Source of the DNA: an uncultured Desulfomonile sp.
GTDB taxonomy: Bacteria; Desulfobacterota; Desulfomonilia; Desulfomonilales; Desulfomonilaceae
NCBI GenBank assembly: GCA_937915285.1
Contig: CALDNG010000371.1
Coordinates: 1-5,404 of the forward strand
Direction: 5' to 3'
Length of the DNA: 5,404 bases
Program-made: the position numbers and the translations under genes
In this document: in pieces, positions 1 through 5,331 of the stretch
Numbering within the stretch: the stretch's first letter is position 1
Layout of the letters: every line of letters begins with the position of its first letter
The notes under the pieces: generated by a model
Seen by the model: only the letters and a program-made list of their open reading frames with translations
Database searches by the model: none
Told to the model about the DNA's origin: nothing

Positions 1-47
1 GAGATATCCACTCGTGACTGGAGTTCAGACGTGTGCTCTTCCGATCT
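1..47 (+). other. Illumina P7/index/Read 2 adapter left on contig end (artefact)
   Basis: Positions 14-47 match the complete 34-base Illumina TruSeq-type Read 2 adapter (GTGACTGGAG...CTTCCGATCT). Positions 1-5 (GAGAT) match the 3' end of the P7 flow-cell oligo, and positions 6-13 (ATCCACTC) sit exactly where an 8-base i7 index belongs. This P7-index-Read 2 order cannot be explained by a genome, so the bases are untrimmed sequencing adapter. Real sequence starts at 48, directly after GATCT. On the minus strand the adapter is open in the ribD frame and reads RSEEHTSELQSRVDI, so automatic gene callers will append this false tail to the truncated RibD. Confidence 0.98.
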
Positions 48-485
48 GACTTCGTTAATGGCGGTACATCGGTCCTTGATTATCGGACCAACAACTTCAA
101 CCCCGGCTTTTCTCAATGTGTCCGCTCCACCACCTATGACAGTAGGGTTCGGGTCATCTATGCCGTAATATACCTTCTTTATGCCGGCAGCCATTATGGC
201 AAGTGTGCATGGAGGAGTCCTTCCATAATGATTGCAAGGCTCAAGAGTAACATACAGCTCAGCACCCTCGGTCTTGTCGCCAGCGACCTTGATGGCCTCC
301 ACCTCTGCGTGTGGTTCACCAAGAGCCCTGTGAAAACCTTCTCCTACTATTCGTCCATCCTTGACTATTACTGCGCCAACCATCGGGTTCGGGGATGTGC
401 GACCCAAACCCCTTTTCGCCAGGCTGAGGGCGCGCGACATGTAACGCTCGGCCTCACGGCGAATATTGGCTTCCATGTTCGTCAT
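48..485 (-). CDS. ribD: Riboflavin biosynthesis protein RibD, deaminase half (3' truncated at contig end)
   Basis: RibD carries out two steps of riboflavin synthesis in the cytoplasm: zinc-dependent deamination of the pyrimidine made from GTP, then NADPH-dependent reduction of its ribose. The 146 codons present cover the N-terminal cytidine/deoxycytidylate deaminase-like domain. Visible are [10 protein letters not shown] (residues 30-39), the zinc and catalytic motif HAE (H59, E61), and [11 protein letters not shown] (zinc ligands C84 and C93), followed by DPNP (111-114) and the [14 protein letters not shown] stretch that ends the domain. Full-length family members are about 360 residues, so the C-terminal reductase is missing only because real sequence stops at 48. 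The start is ATG at 485, with GGA about 7 nt upstream; a second ATG at 476 is possible. The start lies inside the end of nrdR (32-nt overlap), indicating one transcript. Nothing suggests gene decay. Confidence 0.96.
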
Positions 486-981
486 CTAACGTTCCATAAT
501 GTGAATTTTGATCGGACCTTGTTTCTTTGAATTCATAGAGTTCCCTGATTTCCCTTATGAATTCGTCAATATCCCTGAACGATCTATATACCGAAGCAAA
601 TCGGACGTATGCTACGTCATCCATCGTCTGAAGCGCTTCCATCACACGCTCACCAATATAGGAAACGCTGATTTCCTTCTCGGACCTCTCCATGAGGTCC
701 TGTTCAATGCTGTCAGCCACAGATTCTATTCGATCTATGCTCACAGGTCTCTTTTCACAGGCCCGCAGCATACCCTCTACAATCTTGCGCCTGTCAAAAG
801 CCTCCCGACGTCCATCCTTCTTGATGACATACGGAAGAACCTCTTCAATCCTCTCATAAGTCGTAAATCTTTTCAAACATCCGAGGCATTGCCGGCGTCT
901 GCGAATGACTGTATTGTCTTTAGCAAGACGGGAATCTATTACCTTGTCCTCAACTTTTCCGCAAACGGGGCATTTCATCAT
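454..981 (-). CDS. nrdR: Transcriptional repressor NrdR
   Basis: NrdR is the zinc-finger/ATP-cone repressor that shuts down ribonucleotide reductase genes when dATP is plentiful. With the start at 981 the protein has 175 residues. The zinc ribbon uses CPVC (C4, C7) and CLGC (C32, C35), the latter preceded by the DNA-binding arginine run RRRRQC (27-32). The ATP-cone follows at about 49-139, with [16 protein letters not shown], the [12 protein letters not shown] motif and [17 protein letters not shown] at 1005 keeps the frame open, but the family starts a residue or two before the first CPxC, so ATG 981 (or 978) is chosen; AGGCGG lies just upstream. The tail after about residue 150 ([12 protein letters not shown]...) is longer and more polar than usual, and its last ten residues are encoded in the overlap with ribD. 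nrdR followed by ribD is a widespread order in proteobacteria. Confidence 0.98.
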   Translation of the reverse strand: MMKCPVCGKVEDKVIDSRLAKDNTVIRRRRQCLGCLKRFTTYERIEEVLPYVIKKDGRREAFDRRKIVEGMLRACEKRPVSIDRIESVADSIEQDLMERSEKEISVSYIGERVMEALQTMDDVAYVRFASVYRSFRDIDEFIREIRELYEFKETRSDQNSHYGTLDDEHGSQYSP

Positions 982-1022
982 GAACCGCCTAATCCGGACA
1001 TTCAAGGCGCCAAAAAAACTTG

Positions 1023-1036
1023 ATACAAATATGTAT
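1023..1036. promoter_or_regulatory. Operator-like palindrome upstream of nrdR
   Basis: ATACAAATATGTAT is an almost perfect inverted repeat (12 of 14 positions pair: arms ATACA/TGTAT), about 42 bp before the nrdR start. It overlaps the AT-rich region where the nrdR promoter would be. It is rather like the AT-rich palindromes NrdR recognises, but NrdR normally uses two boxes and I see only one, so autoregulation is only a suggestion. Confidence 0.3.
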
Positions 1037-1040
1037 TATG

Positions 1041-1068
1041 ATAATCCATAGTATGCAAGAAAATTCAA
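1041..1068 (-). promoter_or_regulatory. Possible sigma70-type promoter of nrdR-ribD
   Basis: On the minus strand TTGAAT (1068-1063; 4 of 6 to TTGACA) is separated by 16 bp from GATTAT (1046-1041; 4 of 6 to TATAAT). Transcription would begin near 1034, inside the ATACA/TGTAT palindrome, which is a good place for a repressor. An alternative -10 is CATAAT at 1040-1035, without a convincing -35. Matches are weak and the region is AT-rich, so chance is likely. Confidence 0.25.
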
Positions 1069-1158
1069 GAAACAGACTGAACTTTTGCAGACAGAAGCCC
1101 ATAAAACTGTGCTCCAGCTTCTGTTTACGTTATAACAGCATGATAGAGTTTACCTTTT

Positions 1159-1195
1159 GCGATCAACTCATAAGACGCCTGCGTGGAGTGATCGC
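1159..1195 (+). repeat. Long dyad (hairpin) in the leader of the NusG_II/Gx operon
   Basis: GCGATCA (1159-1165) is a perfect complement of TGATCGC (1189-1195). After a single bulged A, CTC (1167-1169) pairs with GAG (1186-1188), giving a 10-bp stem. The enclosed sequence holds a smaller dyad, ACGC (1175-1178) and GCGT (1181-1184). No T-run follows on either strand, so it is not an intrinsic terminator. It lies 82 bp before the NusG_II start. It could be an RNA leader element or a protein-binding site; it does not resemble any riboswitch I can recognise. The rest of 1037-1276 shows no convincing gene: an 87-codon open frame across it lacks a good start and any recognisable domain. Confidence 0.5.
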
Positions 1196-1276
1196 CTTCA
1201 AAGTATCTGGAAACAAAAGGGCTTTTAACAGCTCTCAGGTGGTTGACGGTATGAACAGTCGAGCGATGGGGTTTTC

Positions 1277-1702
1277 ATGGTGATGTCGATCAAGGCCAGG
1301 CGTTGGGCAGCCAGGCTTGGAACAGTCAAAGACCTGATGGTTGCTGGTGACATTATTACCGTCATTTTAATGATAGTTCTCTCGGGAGTTTTGTTTGTGG
1401 CCATGCCGGCGTTCCTTCAGAACAGGGTTACGGGCATTGAAATTAAAAGAGGCACGGTGGAGTTAGGCAGATTTTCGCTTGAGTCGGACAGGACCCTTGA
1501 TGTAGAAGGCCCACTTGGAAAGACGGTAGTCCGCATAAGTAAAGGTCAGGCTTTTATTATCGAATCCCCGTGCTCTAACAAGTACTGTATCAACATGGGC
1601 CACATTGGGGCCTCTGGGGGGGTATTGGTCTGCGTGCCCAACGAAATAATCATAAGTAGCGGGCAAAATAATGACAATGGTCTGGACGCAATAAGCAGAT
1701 GA
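1277..1702 (+). CDS. Membrane-anchored NusG domain II-containing protein
   Basis: This 141-residue protein has a basic N-terminus (KARR), one hydrophobic segment at about residues 22-46 and then a soluble domain. The soluble part carries the NusG domain II signature: a beta-rich stretch followed by SPCSNKYCINMGHIGASGGVLVC (roughly 97-119) and PNEIII (121-126). This domain is known in the family as a single, membrane-anchored or secreted unit; despite its name it has no NGN domain and is not a transcription factor like NusG. Its biochemical role is unknown. The C99/C104/C119 pattern may form a disulfide outside the membrane (inference). Family members usually sit directly before a Gx transporter-type gene, as here, with an ATGA start/stop overlap. 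The ATG at 1277 has only a GGGG run at 1268-1271 as a possible ribosome binding site; GTG 1280 or ATG 1283 are alternatives. Confidence 0.88.
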   Translation: MVMSIKARRWAARLGTVKDLMVAGDIITVILMIVLSGVLFVAMPAFLQNRVTGIEIKRGTVELGRFSLESDRTLDVEGPLGKTVVRISKGQAFIIESPCSNKYCINMGHIGASGGVLVCVPNEIIISSGQNNDNGLDAISR

Positions 1703-2214
1703 ATGAGAGGACCCTGAAAATAGCCCGACTATCCATGCTACTGGCGCTTGCCACTTCGGTCCATGCCCTGGAGGCTCTGGCGCCGGTGACTCTGGGATGG
1801 TTCAGATTTGGCTTCGCCAACATCATCGGGCTTACCACTCTGATATTGTTTGGATTCAAGGATGCCTTTTATGTCACGGCAGGCAGGATTTTCCTGGGCT
1901 CGCTGATTTCAGGTTCCCTGGGCTCACCAGCGTTCATGTTGGCATTGTCAGGTGGAGTGGTCTCAATAATCCTAATGTGCCTTGTCAGTCTGATTCCCAG
2001 GCAATTTCTCAGTGAAATAGGCATCAGCGTTATAGGCTCCGTCGCGCATAACATGGCGCAACTCGCCGCTGCCTATTTTCTGATCATTAGAAATGAAGCC
2101 ATATTCATGCTTGCCCCTGTAATGATATTGGCGGCCACAGGGACCGGCTTCCTCAACGGTCTGGCTAGTCGCTACCTGACTGCAAGCCTAAAGAGACACT
2201 GGATGATTCGCTAA
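1699..2214 (+). CDS. Gx transporter family / heptaprenyl diphosphate synthase component I-like membrane protein
   Basis: An integral membrane protein of 171 residues with about five or six hydrophobic helices (approximately 8-26, 39-53, 57-73, 77-99, 107-130, 135-157). Family marks are GWFRFGFANIIGL (33-45), GSLGSPAFMLALSGG (72-86), GSVAHNMAQLAAA (113-125) and a late ATGTGFLNGL (146-155). The family was named after the small subunit of Bacillus heptaprenyl diphosphate synthase, but these proteins look like substrate-binding S components of ECF-type importers, so transport is the more likely role; the substrate is not known. The start overlaps the stop of the NusG_II gene by 4 nt, implying translational coupling. 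The usual companions (ApbE-type flavin transferase, polyprenyl synthase, Rnf genes) are absent from this window. After the stop there is a stray AGGAG (2214-2218) but no gene follows it. Confidence 0.86.
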   Translation: MNERTLKIARLSMLLALATSVHALEALAPVTLGWFRFGFANIIGLTTLILFGFKDAFYVTAGRIFLGSLISGSLGSPAFMLALSGGVVSIILMCLVSLIPRQFLSEIGISVIGSVAHNMAQLAAAYFLIIRNEAIFMLAPVMILAATGTGFLNGLASRYLTASLKRHWMIR

Positions 2215-2287
2215 GGAGTTCAGGGCATTTATCAACTGTATGCTTAGCCTCGTTTGAGCCTGAAAGTCCTCGAAAACATATTTGCCT

Positions 2288-3499
2288 CTAGTAGCCCATC
2301 AAACCGCAACATCTGGTGCAAACAGGCATGAGGCCTTTCTCAGAGATACTCTTTCTAAACTTTTTGTAAAGCTCGGAGTTCCACAGTTCGGTAATGGTAT
2401 GATCCTTCACGTTACCGACCACAAAGTCGTGATAGTCCCTGCATGGCGACATATCACCATTGGAATTTATCTCAACTGCGCTGAATATTGACACGCACTT
2501 GTCAAACCCGAATGTGCAATCATGGTCGGTGTAATAGCGGTGCAAATCTGCGGGTTCCTGAAGCGGTGGCATTACTATCACTGCCGGTCCGGACATGCTG
2601 GACGCTAGCTTGTTGAGCTTTTTTATCTGATTGGAGAGGGCGTTGATATCGGGTGGCAGCCAGTTCCCGATCCAGCCAAAATGTTTCTCGGGTTTGAATC
2701 CGAAACGCCTCTCAAAGTCCCTGGCATGACTCTTTGCAGATGCTTCATCTATCCACCATGCCAGGTAAAATACGCATACATCGGCCTTGTCCTTGAAAAC
2801 CTCGTATATATCAACCAATCGCTTGTAATTTACATTGTTAATGGTCGTAAGCGTTGCGATCAAAGGCAGTCTCTGGGAATTGGCCTTTCTTACCTCAAGA
2901 ATGGTGTCTATGGCGTTTGAAATGACCTTGAAGTTATTTACACTGGGGTTTGCGCCGGGACGACTTGAGTTGTGAGTGGCTTCATCAGGTCCGTCAACAG
3001 ATATCTGTATAACGAACATAGGCGCTTCAACGAGTCTTTGGGCATGCTGGGCCAATCCAGTTCCGTTTGTCGCTATGCTCGGCGGCATACCAAGCCTGGC
3101 AGCCTCTTCAAGTACCTCAACGGAACCCTTATACAGCATCGGTTCGCCACCCCAGAGATAAACCGAAGGATGGTGACCATTTCGGTCCATGTCATTGAGC
3201 AGTTCGATATAACGCTGAGGTTTTACTTCCTGGTCCTTGAGGTCTTTGAGCGAACAGGCTCGCAAAAAGCCGCTGTCACCCCATTGGCCGCAGGTATGGC
3301 ATCTCAGGTTGCACACGTCAGTGATTCTTATGCTGCACTGCCTGATTTTGTTGGCCGTTCCCTCCTCCGAGCGTTTAGAAAGATTTCTGAGAAACTTGTC
3401 AACCTGAATCATCGCTACATTTTTAGCATATTTGGGACTTTCAAGAAGTTTGGGGGCGGTCTTCAATATAGTTGTGATAGGAACCCAGCTCTGGCTCAT
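2288..3499 (-). CDS. Radical SAM/SPASM domain protein, substrate unknown
   Basis: A 403-residue soluble enzyme of the radical SAM superfamily, which reductively cleaves S-adenosylmethionine with a [4Fe-4S] cluster. Residues 1-54 form an extension of unknown role. The core starts at SIRITDVCNLRCHTCG, whose CX3CX2C (C63, C67, C70) binds the SAM cluster. Next come YLWGGEP (114-120; SAM contact), SIATNGTGL (141-149) and QISVDGPDEATH (165-176). The C-terminal part is a SPASM-type domain for auxiliary Fe-S clusters: C328, C335, SPC (C353), VVGNVKDHTITELWNS (360-375) and a final CTRCC (C394, C397, C398). SPASM enzymes commonly mature peptides, or modify proteins or small molecules, but no precursor peptide gene is visible nearby. 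It lies 23 bp after the HD-GYP gene on the same strand, so the two are probably cotranscribed. An in-frame TAG three codons before the ATG fixes the start; GGAG is rather distant (12 nt). Confidence 0.94.
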   Translation of the reverse strand: MSQSWVPITTILKTAPKLLESPKYAKNVAMIQVDKFLRNLSKRSEEGTANKIRQCSIRITDVCNLRCHTCGQWGDSGFLRACSLKDLKDQEVKPQRYIELLNDMDRNGHHPSVYLWGGEPMLYKGSVEVLEEAARLGMPPSIATNGTGLAQHAQRLVEAPMFVIQISVDGPDEATHNSSRPGANPSVNNFKVISNAIDTILEVRKANSQRLPLIATLTTINNVNYKRLVDIYEVFKDKADVCVFYLAWWIDEASAKSHARDFERRFGFKPEKHFGWIGNWLPPDINALSNQIKKLNKLASSMSGPAVIVMPPLQEPADLHRYYTDHDCTFGFDKCVSIFSAVEINSNGDMSPCRDYHDFVVGNVKDHTITELWNSELYKKFRKSISEKGLMPVCTRCCGLMGY

Positions 3500-3522
3500 A
3501 ACGTTCTAATACTCCAAAAAAT

Positions 3523-5058
3523 TTATAGGTTTCTTATATTTGAGAAATGATCTTTCACGTCAATGAATGCTAAAACAACCTCTGGATCAAACTGTCGTTC
3601 ACTTTCTCTCTCTATGAGGTTTGAGGCTTCTTCGTGGGTGAAAGCAGCTTTGTATCTTCGCTCGGTGGTCAACGCGTCATACACATCGGCAACCGTTACT
3701 ATCCTGGCGGCAAGAGGAATCTTGTCGCCCTTTAAACCGAAGGGGTATCCCGAGCCATCCCACCTCTCATGATGATAGTAGCAGACATCGCGACCAAGGG
3801 TCAAATAACTCTGGCCTTCTCCTGCCTCTATGGCGGCTTCCTCGAGAGCCTTGCCACCATACAGGGCATGCTGTTTCATTATTTCAAAGTCATCTTCCCC
3901 GAATTTCCCAGGATGAAAAAGAATGGAATCAGGTATGACGAGTTTGCCTATGTCGTGTAGAACCGAGCACTGAACCAGGTCAAGGATGTAGTCTTCATTG
4001 AAGAGGTGTCCGTAGGCTGGGCGACCTGCCAACGACCTGCAAAGGCATTCACAGTAGGCCTGAAGGCGTTTGAGGTGCGACCCGGTCTCTCCGTCGCGGG
4101 CTTCAGCAAGTTTGGCCAGTGCAAAGATTGAGGCGCCCTGGATGTTCCTGATACGTTCATATGATTGGACGAGTTGTTCATGCAGGCGGACCTGTTCGGT
4201 CACGTCCTGGCCAAGTCCGAGGATGCCCTGAAGCTTCCCCTTGCTGTCGTGCATGGGTGACATTGCCATGGAAAGCACGACCTGGTTCCCATCCTTAGAC
4301 AACTGGGTTACTGTCTCCTGAACATTCCCGGCCCCGTCATTCATCTTCTCCATCAAGCTGGATCTTATCTCAGACTGTTTAACGTCCTTGGGATACAGCA
4401 TGAGGATGGATTTTCCGAGCATTTCGTCCGGGCGATAGCCGAGTATGTTTTCAGCCCCTGAATTCCAGAAAATGATGTTTTCCTCCAGGTCGGATACTAT
4501 GATGGAGACACCGGTGGAGCTGTCAAGGATTCCCCGTAGAAAGTCGTTCGTTCTTGCCAGTTCCCTGGTTCTGGCGGCTACCTGCGCTTCCAGCCTGTGA
4601 GTGTATTCGTTTTCAAGCATCTTGAGTCTGCAATGCTCGGCCGCTTTTTCCAGTGTGCTGATAAGGATTTCAGTGTTAATCGGTTTCAGCAGGAAATCGT
4701 ATGCTCCAAGCCGGAGGGCCTTGATTGCGTTTTCCATCTCACCGTGTCCGGTCAGCATTATGACCGGCGTAGTGTCATCAATGTCCCTGATGGTCTTGAG
4801 CAGCTTCATCCCGTCCATGCCGGGCATCTGAATGTCTGTGAGCACAATGTCGGGCTTGATTTTGGAAAAATATTCGAGGGCTCTTTCACCCGAATTCGCA
4901 GTGATCGGGTTAAAACCGCTGAGAGATAGCAGATCAGACAGATAACCCAGAGCATCTTCGTCATCATCAACAGTCAGAACGCAGGGTTCCGCCTTGAAAG
5001 AGTCGGAAGTGGCTGGCTCAAAAGTCGCCCCACTATTGATCCACATTTCTGAGGTCAA
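3523..5058 (-). CDS. REC-PAS-HD-GYP response regulator (cyclic di-GMP phosphodiesterase)
   Basis: A cytoplasmic 511-residue two-component output protein with no membrane segments. Domains in order: receiver (about 26-140) with acidic pocket D31-D33, phosphoacceptor D75 in LTDIQMPG, T103 and K125; a helical, coiled-coil-like linker (140-175); a PAS domain (about 176-290; IIFWNSGAENILGY at 195-208, ending GILGLGQDVTEQ); and HD-GYP (about 305-505). The HD-GYP site looks intact: ARDGETGSHLKR (E324, H328), LHDIGK (H368, D369, K372), KQH (H397), HHERWDGSGYPFGLKG (H429, H430) and VADVYDALT (D458). HD-GYP proteins hydrolyse c-di-GMP to pGpG/GMP, so phosphorylation at D75 by an unlinked kinase and a PAS signal probably set its activity. 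No partner histidine kinase is in the window. The start is TTG at 5058, chosen for its strong GAGGAG site; an in-frame ATG at 5046 is too far from it. A radical SAM gene follows 23 bp downstream. Confidence 0.96.
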   Translation of the reverse strand: MTSEMWINSGATFEPATSDSFKAEPCVLTVDDDEDALGYLSDLLSLSGFNPITANSGERALEYFSKIKPDIVLTDIQMPGMDGMKLLKTIRDIDDTTPVIMLTGHGEMENAIKALRLGAYDFLLKPINTEILISTLEKAAEHCRLKMLENEYTHRLEAQVAARTRELARTNDFLRGILDSSTGVSIIVSDLEENIIFWNSGAENILGYRPDEMLGKSILMLYPKDVKQSEIRSSLMEKMNDGAGNVQETVTQLSKDGNQVVLSMAMSPMHDSKGKLQGILGLGQDVTEQVRLHEQLVQSYERIRNIQGASIFALAKLAEARDGETGSHLKRLQAYCECLCRSLAGRPAYGHLFNEDYILDLVQCSVLHDIGKLVIPDSILFHPGKFGEDDFEIMKQHALYGGKALEEAAIEAGEGQSYLTLGRDVCYYHHERWDGSGYPFGLKGDKIPLAARIVTVADVYDALTTERRYKAAFTHEEASNLIERESERQFDPEVVLAFIDVKDHFSNIRNL

Positions 5059-5063
5059 CTCAG

Positions 5064-5069
5064 CTCCTC
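5064..5069 (-). promoter_or_regulatory. Shine-Dalgarno GAGGAG deciding a TTG start
   Basis: Read on the minus strand, GAGGAG is followed by five bases (CTGAG) and then TTG at 5058-5056. The nearest in-frame ATG (5046-5044) would be 17 nt from this site. The spacing therefore favours the rare TTG start for the HD-GYP protein, which adds four residues (MTSE) before the ATG-encoded methionine. Confidence 0.7.
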
Positions 5070-5105
5070 ACTATGGAATTGGTATTGGCCCCCGGCCTGA
5101 TAAGC

Positions 5106-5119
5106 GGTCTGTGTAGACC
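5106..5119. repeat. Perfect short dyad upstream of the HD-GYP gene
   Basis: GGTCT (5106-5110) and AGACC (5115-5119) are exact complements around a 4-nt centre, GTGT. The element lies 48 bp before the TTG start and just downstream of a candidate -10 on the minus strand, so it would be at the start of the transcript or act as an operator. With only a 5-bp arm it may be chance. Confidence 0.3.
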
Positions 5120-5128
5120 CCATGTCCT

Positions 5129-5158
5129 ATTCTCTTCCAAACAACATACGTTTGTAAA
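5129..5158 (-). promoter_or_regulatory. Candidate sigma70-type promoter of the HD-GYP/radical SAM unit
   Basis: On the minus strand TTTACA (5158-5153; 5 of 6 to TTGACA) and GAGAAT (5134-5129; 4 of 6 to TATAAT) are 18 bp apart. Transcription would start near 5122, leaving a leader of about 64 nt that includes the GGTCT/AGACC dyad and the GAGGAG site. The TTTACA box is part of a small GTTTGTAAAC near-palindrome (5150-5159). Sequence match only. Confidence 0.3.
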
Positions 5159-5202
5159 CAGTTTGCCCCACTTTTTTACCCAATTCAAGAATATGCCACA
5201 TA

Positions 5203-5231
5203 TTGACTAAGATGTTTCCAGTAATTATCTG
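5203..5231 (+). promoter_or_regulatory. Candidate promoter of clpB
   Basis: TTGACT (5203-5208; 5 of 6 to TTGACA) is followed by a 17-bp spacer and TATCTG (5226-5231; only the first three bases match TATAAT). Transcription from about 5238 would give a leader of roughly 94 nt that contains the hairpin at 5251-5296. No CIRCE element (GAGTGCTAA-type repeat) and no convincing heat-shock CTTGAA/CCCCAT pair could be found before clpB, so the mode of heat control is not evident. Confidence 0.28.
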
Positions 5232-5250
5232 TAAAGGGAAAATTTTTGGT

Positions 5251-5300
5251 GGCCCATCCGCTATCGCTCAATGCGGTCTCACCCAGGATATGGGCCTTTT
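5251..5300 (+). terminator. Terminator-like hairpin in the clpB leader
   Basis: GGCCCAT (5251-5257) pairs perfectly with ATGGGCC (5290-5296), and TTTT follows at once. A second small stem, CCGC (5258-5261) with GCGG (5273-5276), fits inside. A competing local stem CCCA (5282-5285) with TGGG (5291-5294) shares the right arm. No plus-strand gene lies upstream, since the neighbouring gene runs the other way, so it cannot serve as an ordinary end-of-gene terminator. It may be a leader structure, an attenuator ahead of clpB, or the end of a short RNA. The T-run is only four bases, so termination would be weak. Confidence 0.45.
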
Positions 5301-5331
5301 GACGTAGACAAAAGCTGACAAGGAGAAAATA

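Noticed and set aside
33..530. Plus-strand open frame of 165 codons near the left end
   Set aside because: It begins inside the Illumina adapter and is antisense to ribD and nrdR, whose conserved motifs are unambiguous.
982..1005. Longer NrdR form starting at TTG 1005
   Set aside because: It would add eight residues (MNVRIRRF) before the zinc ribbon; family members start right before CPxC, and ATG 981 has an AGGCGG site.
508..1023. Plus-strand open frame of 171 codons
   Set aside because: It is the antisense shadow of nrdR and has no recognisable domain.
1200..1276. Riboswitch (c-di-GMP, TPP or FMN type) before the NusG_II gene, prompted by AGGGC and CTCAGG fragments
   Set aside because: Only isolated short fragments match; the paired helices and second conserved motif of those classes are absent.
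1020..1283. Plus-strand open frame of 87 codons between nrdR and the NusG_II gene
   Set aside because: It starts with TTG without a ribosome binding site, has no domain, low-complexity composition, and spans the promoter and dyad region; more likely non-coding.
2972..3550. Plus-strand open frame of 192 codons opposite the radical SAM gene
   Set aside because: Antisense to the CX3CX2C and GGEP region of a clear radical SAM protein; no family resemblance.
5117..5124. CCCCATGT as a sigma32-type -10 box for clpB
   Set aside because: No CTTGAA-like -35 at the proper distance upstream, and it is over 200 bp from the clpB start.
5180..5200. TGGCATATTCTTGAA on the minus strand as a sigma54 promoter
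   Set aside because: The GG to TTG spacing is one base short and the invariant GC of the -12 element is missing.
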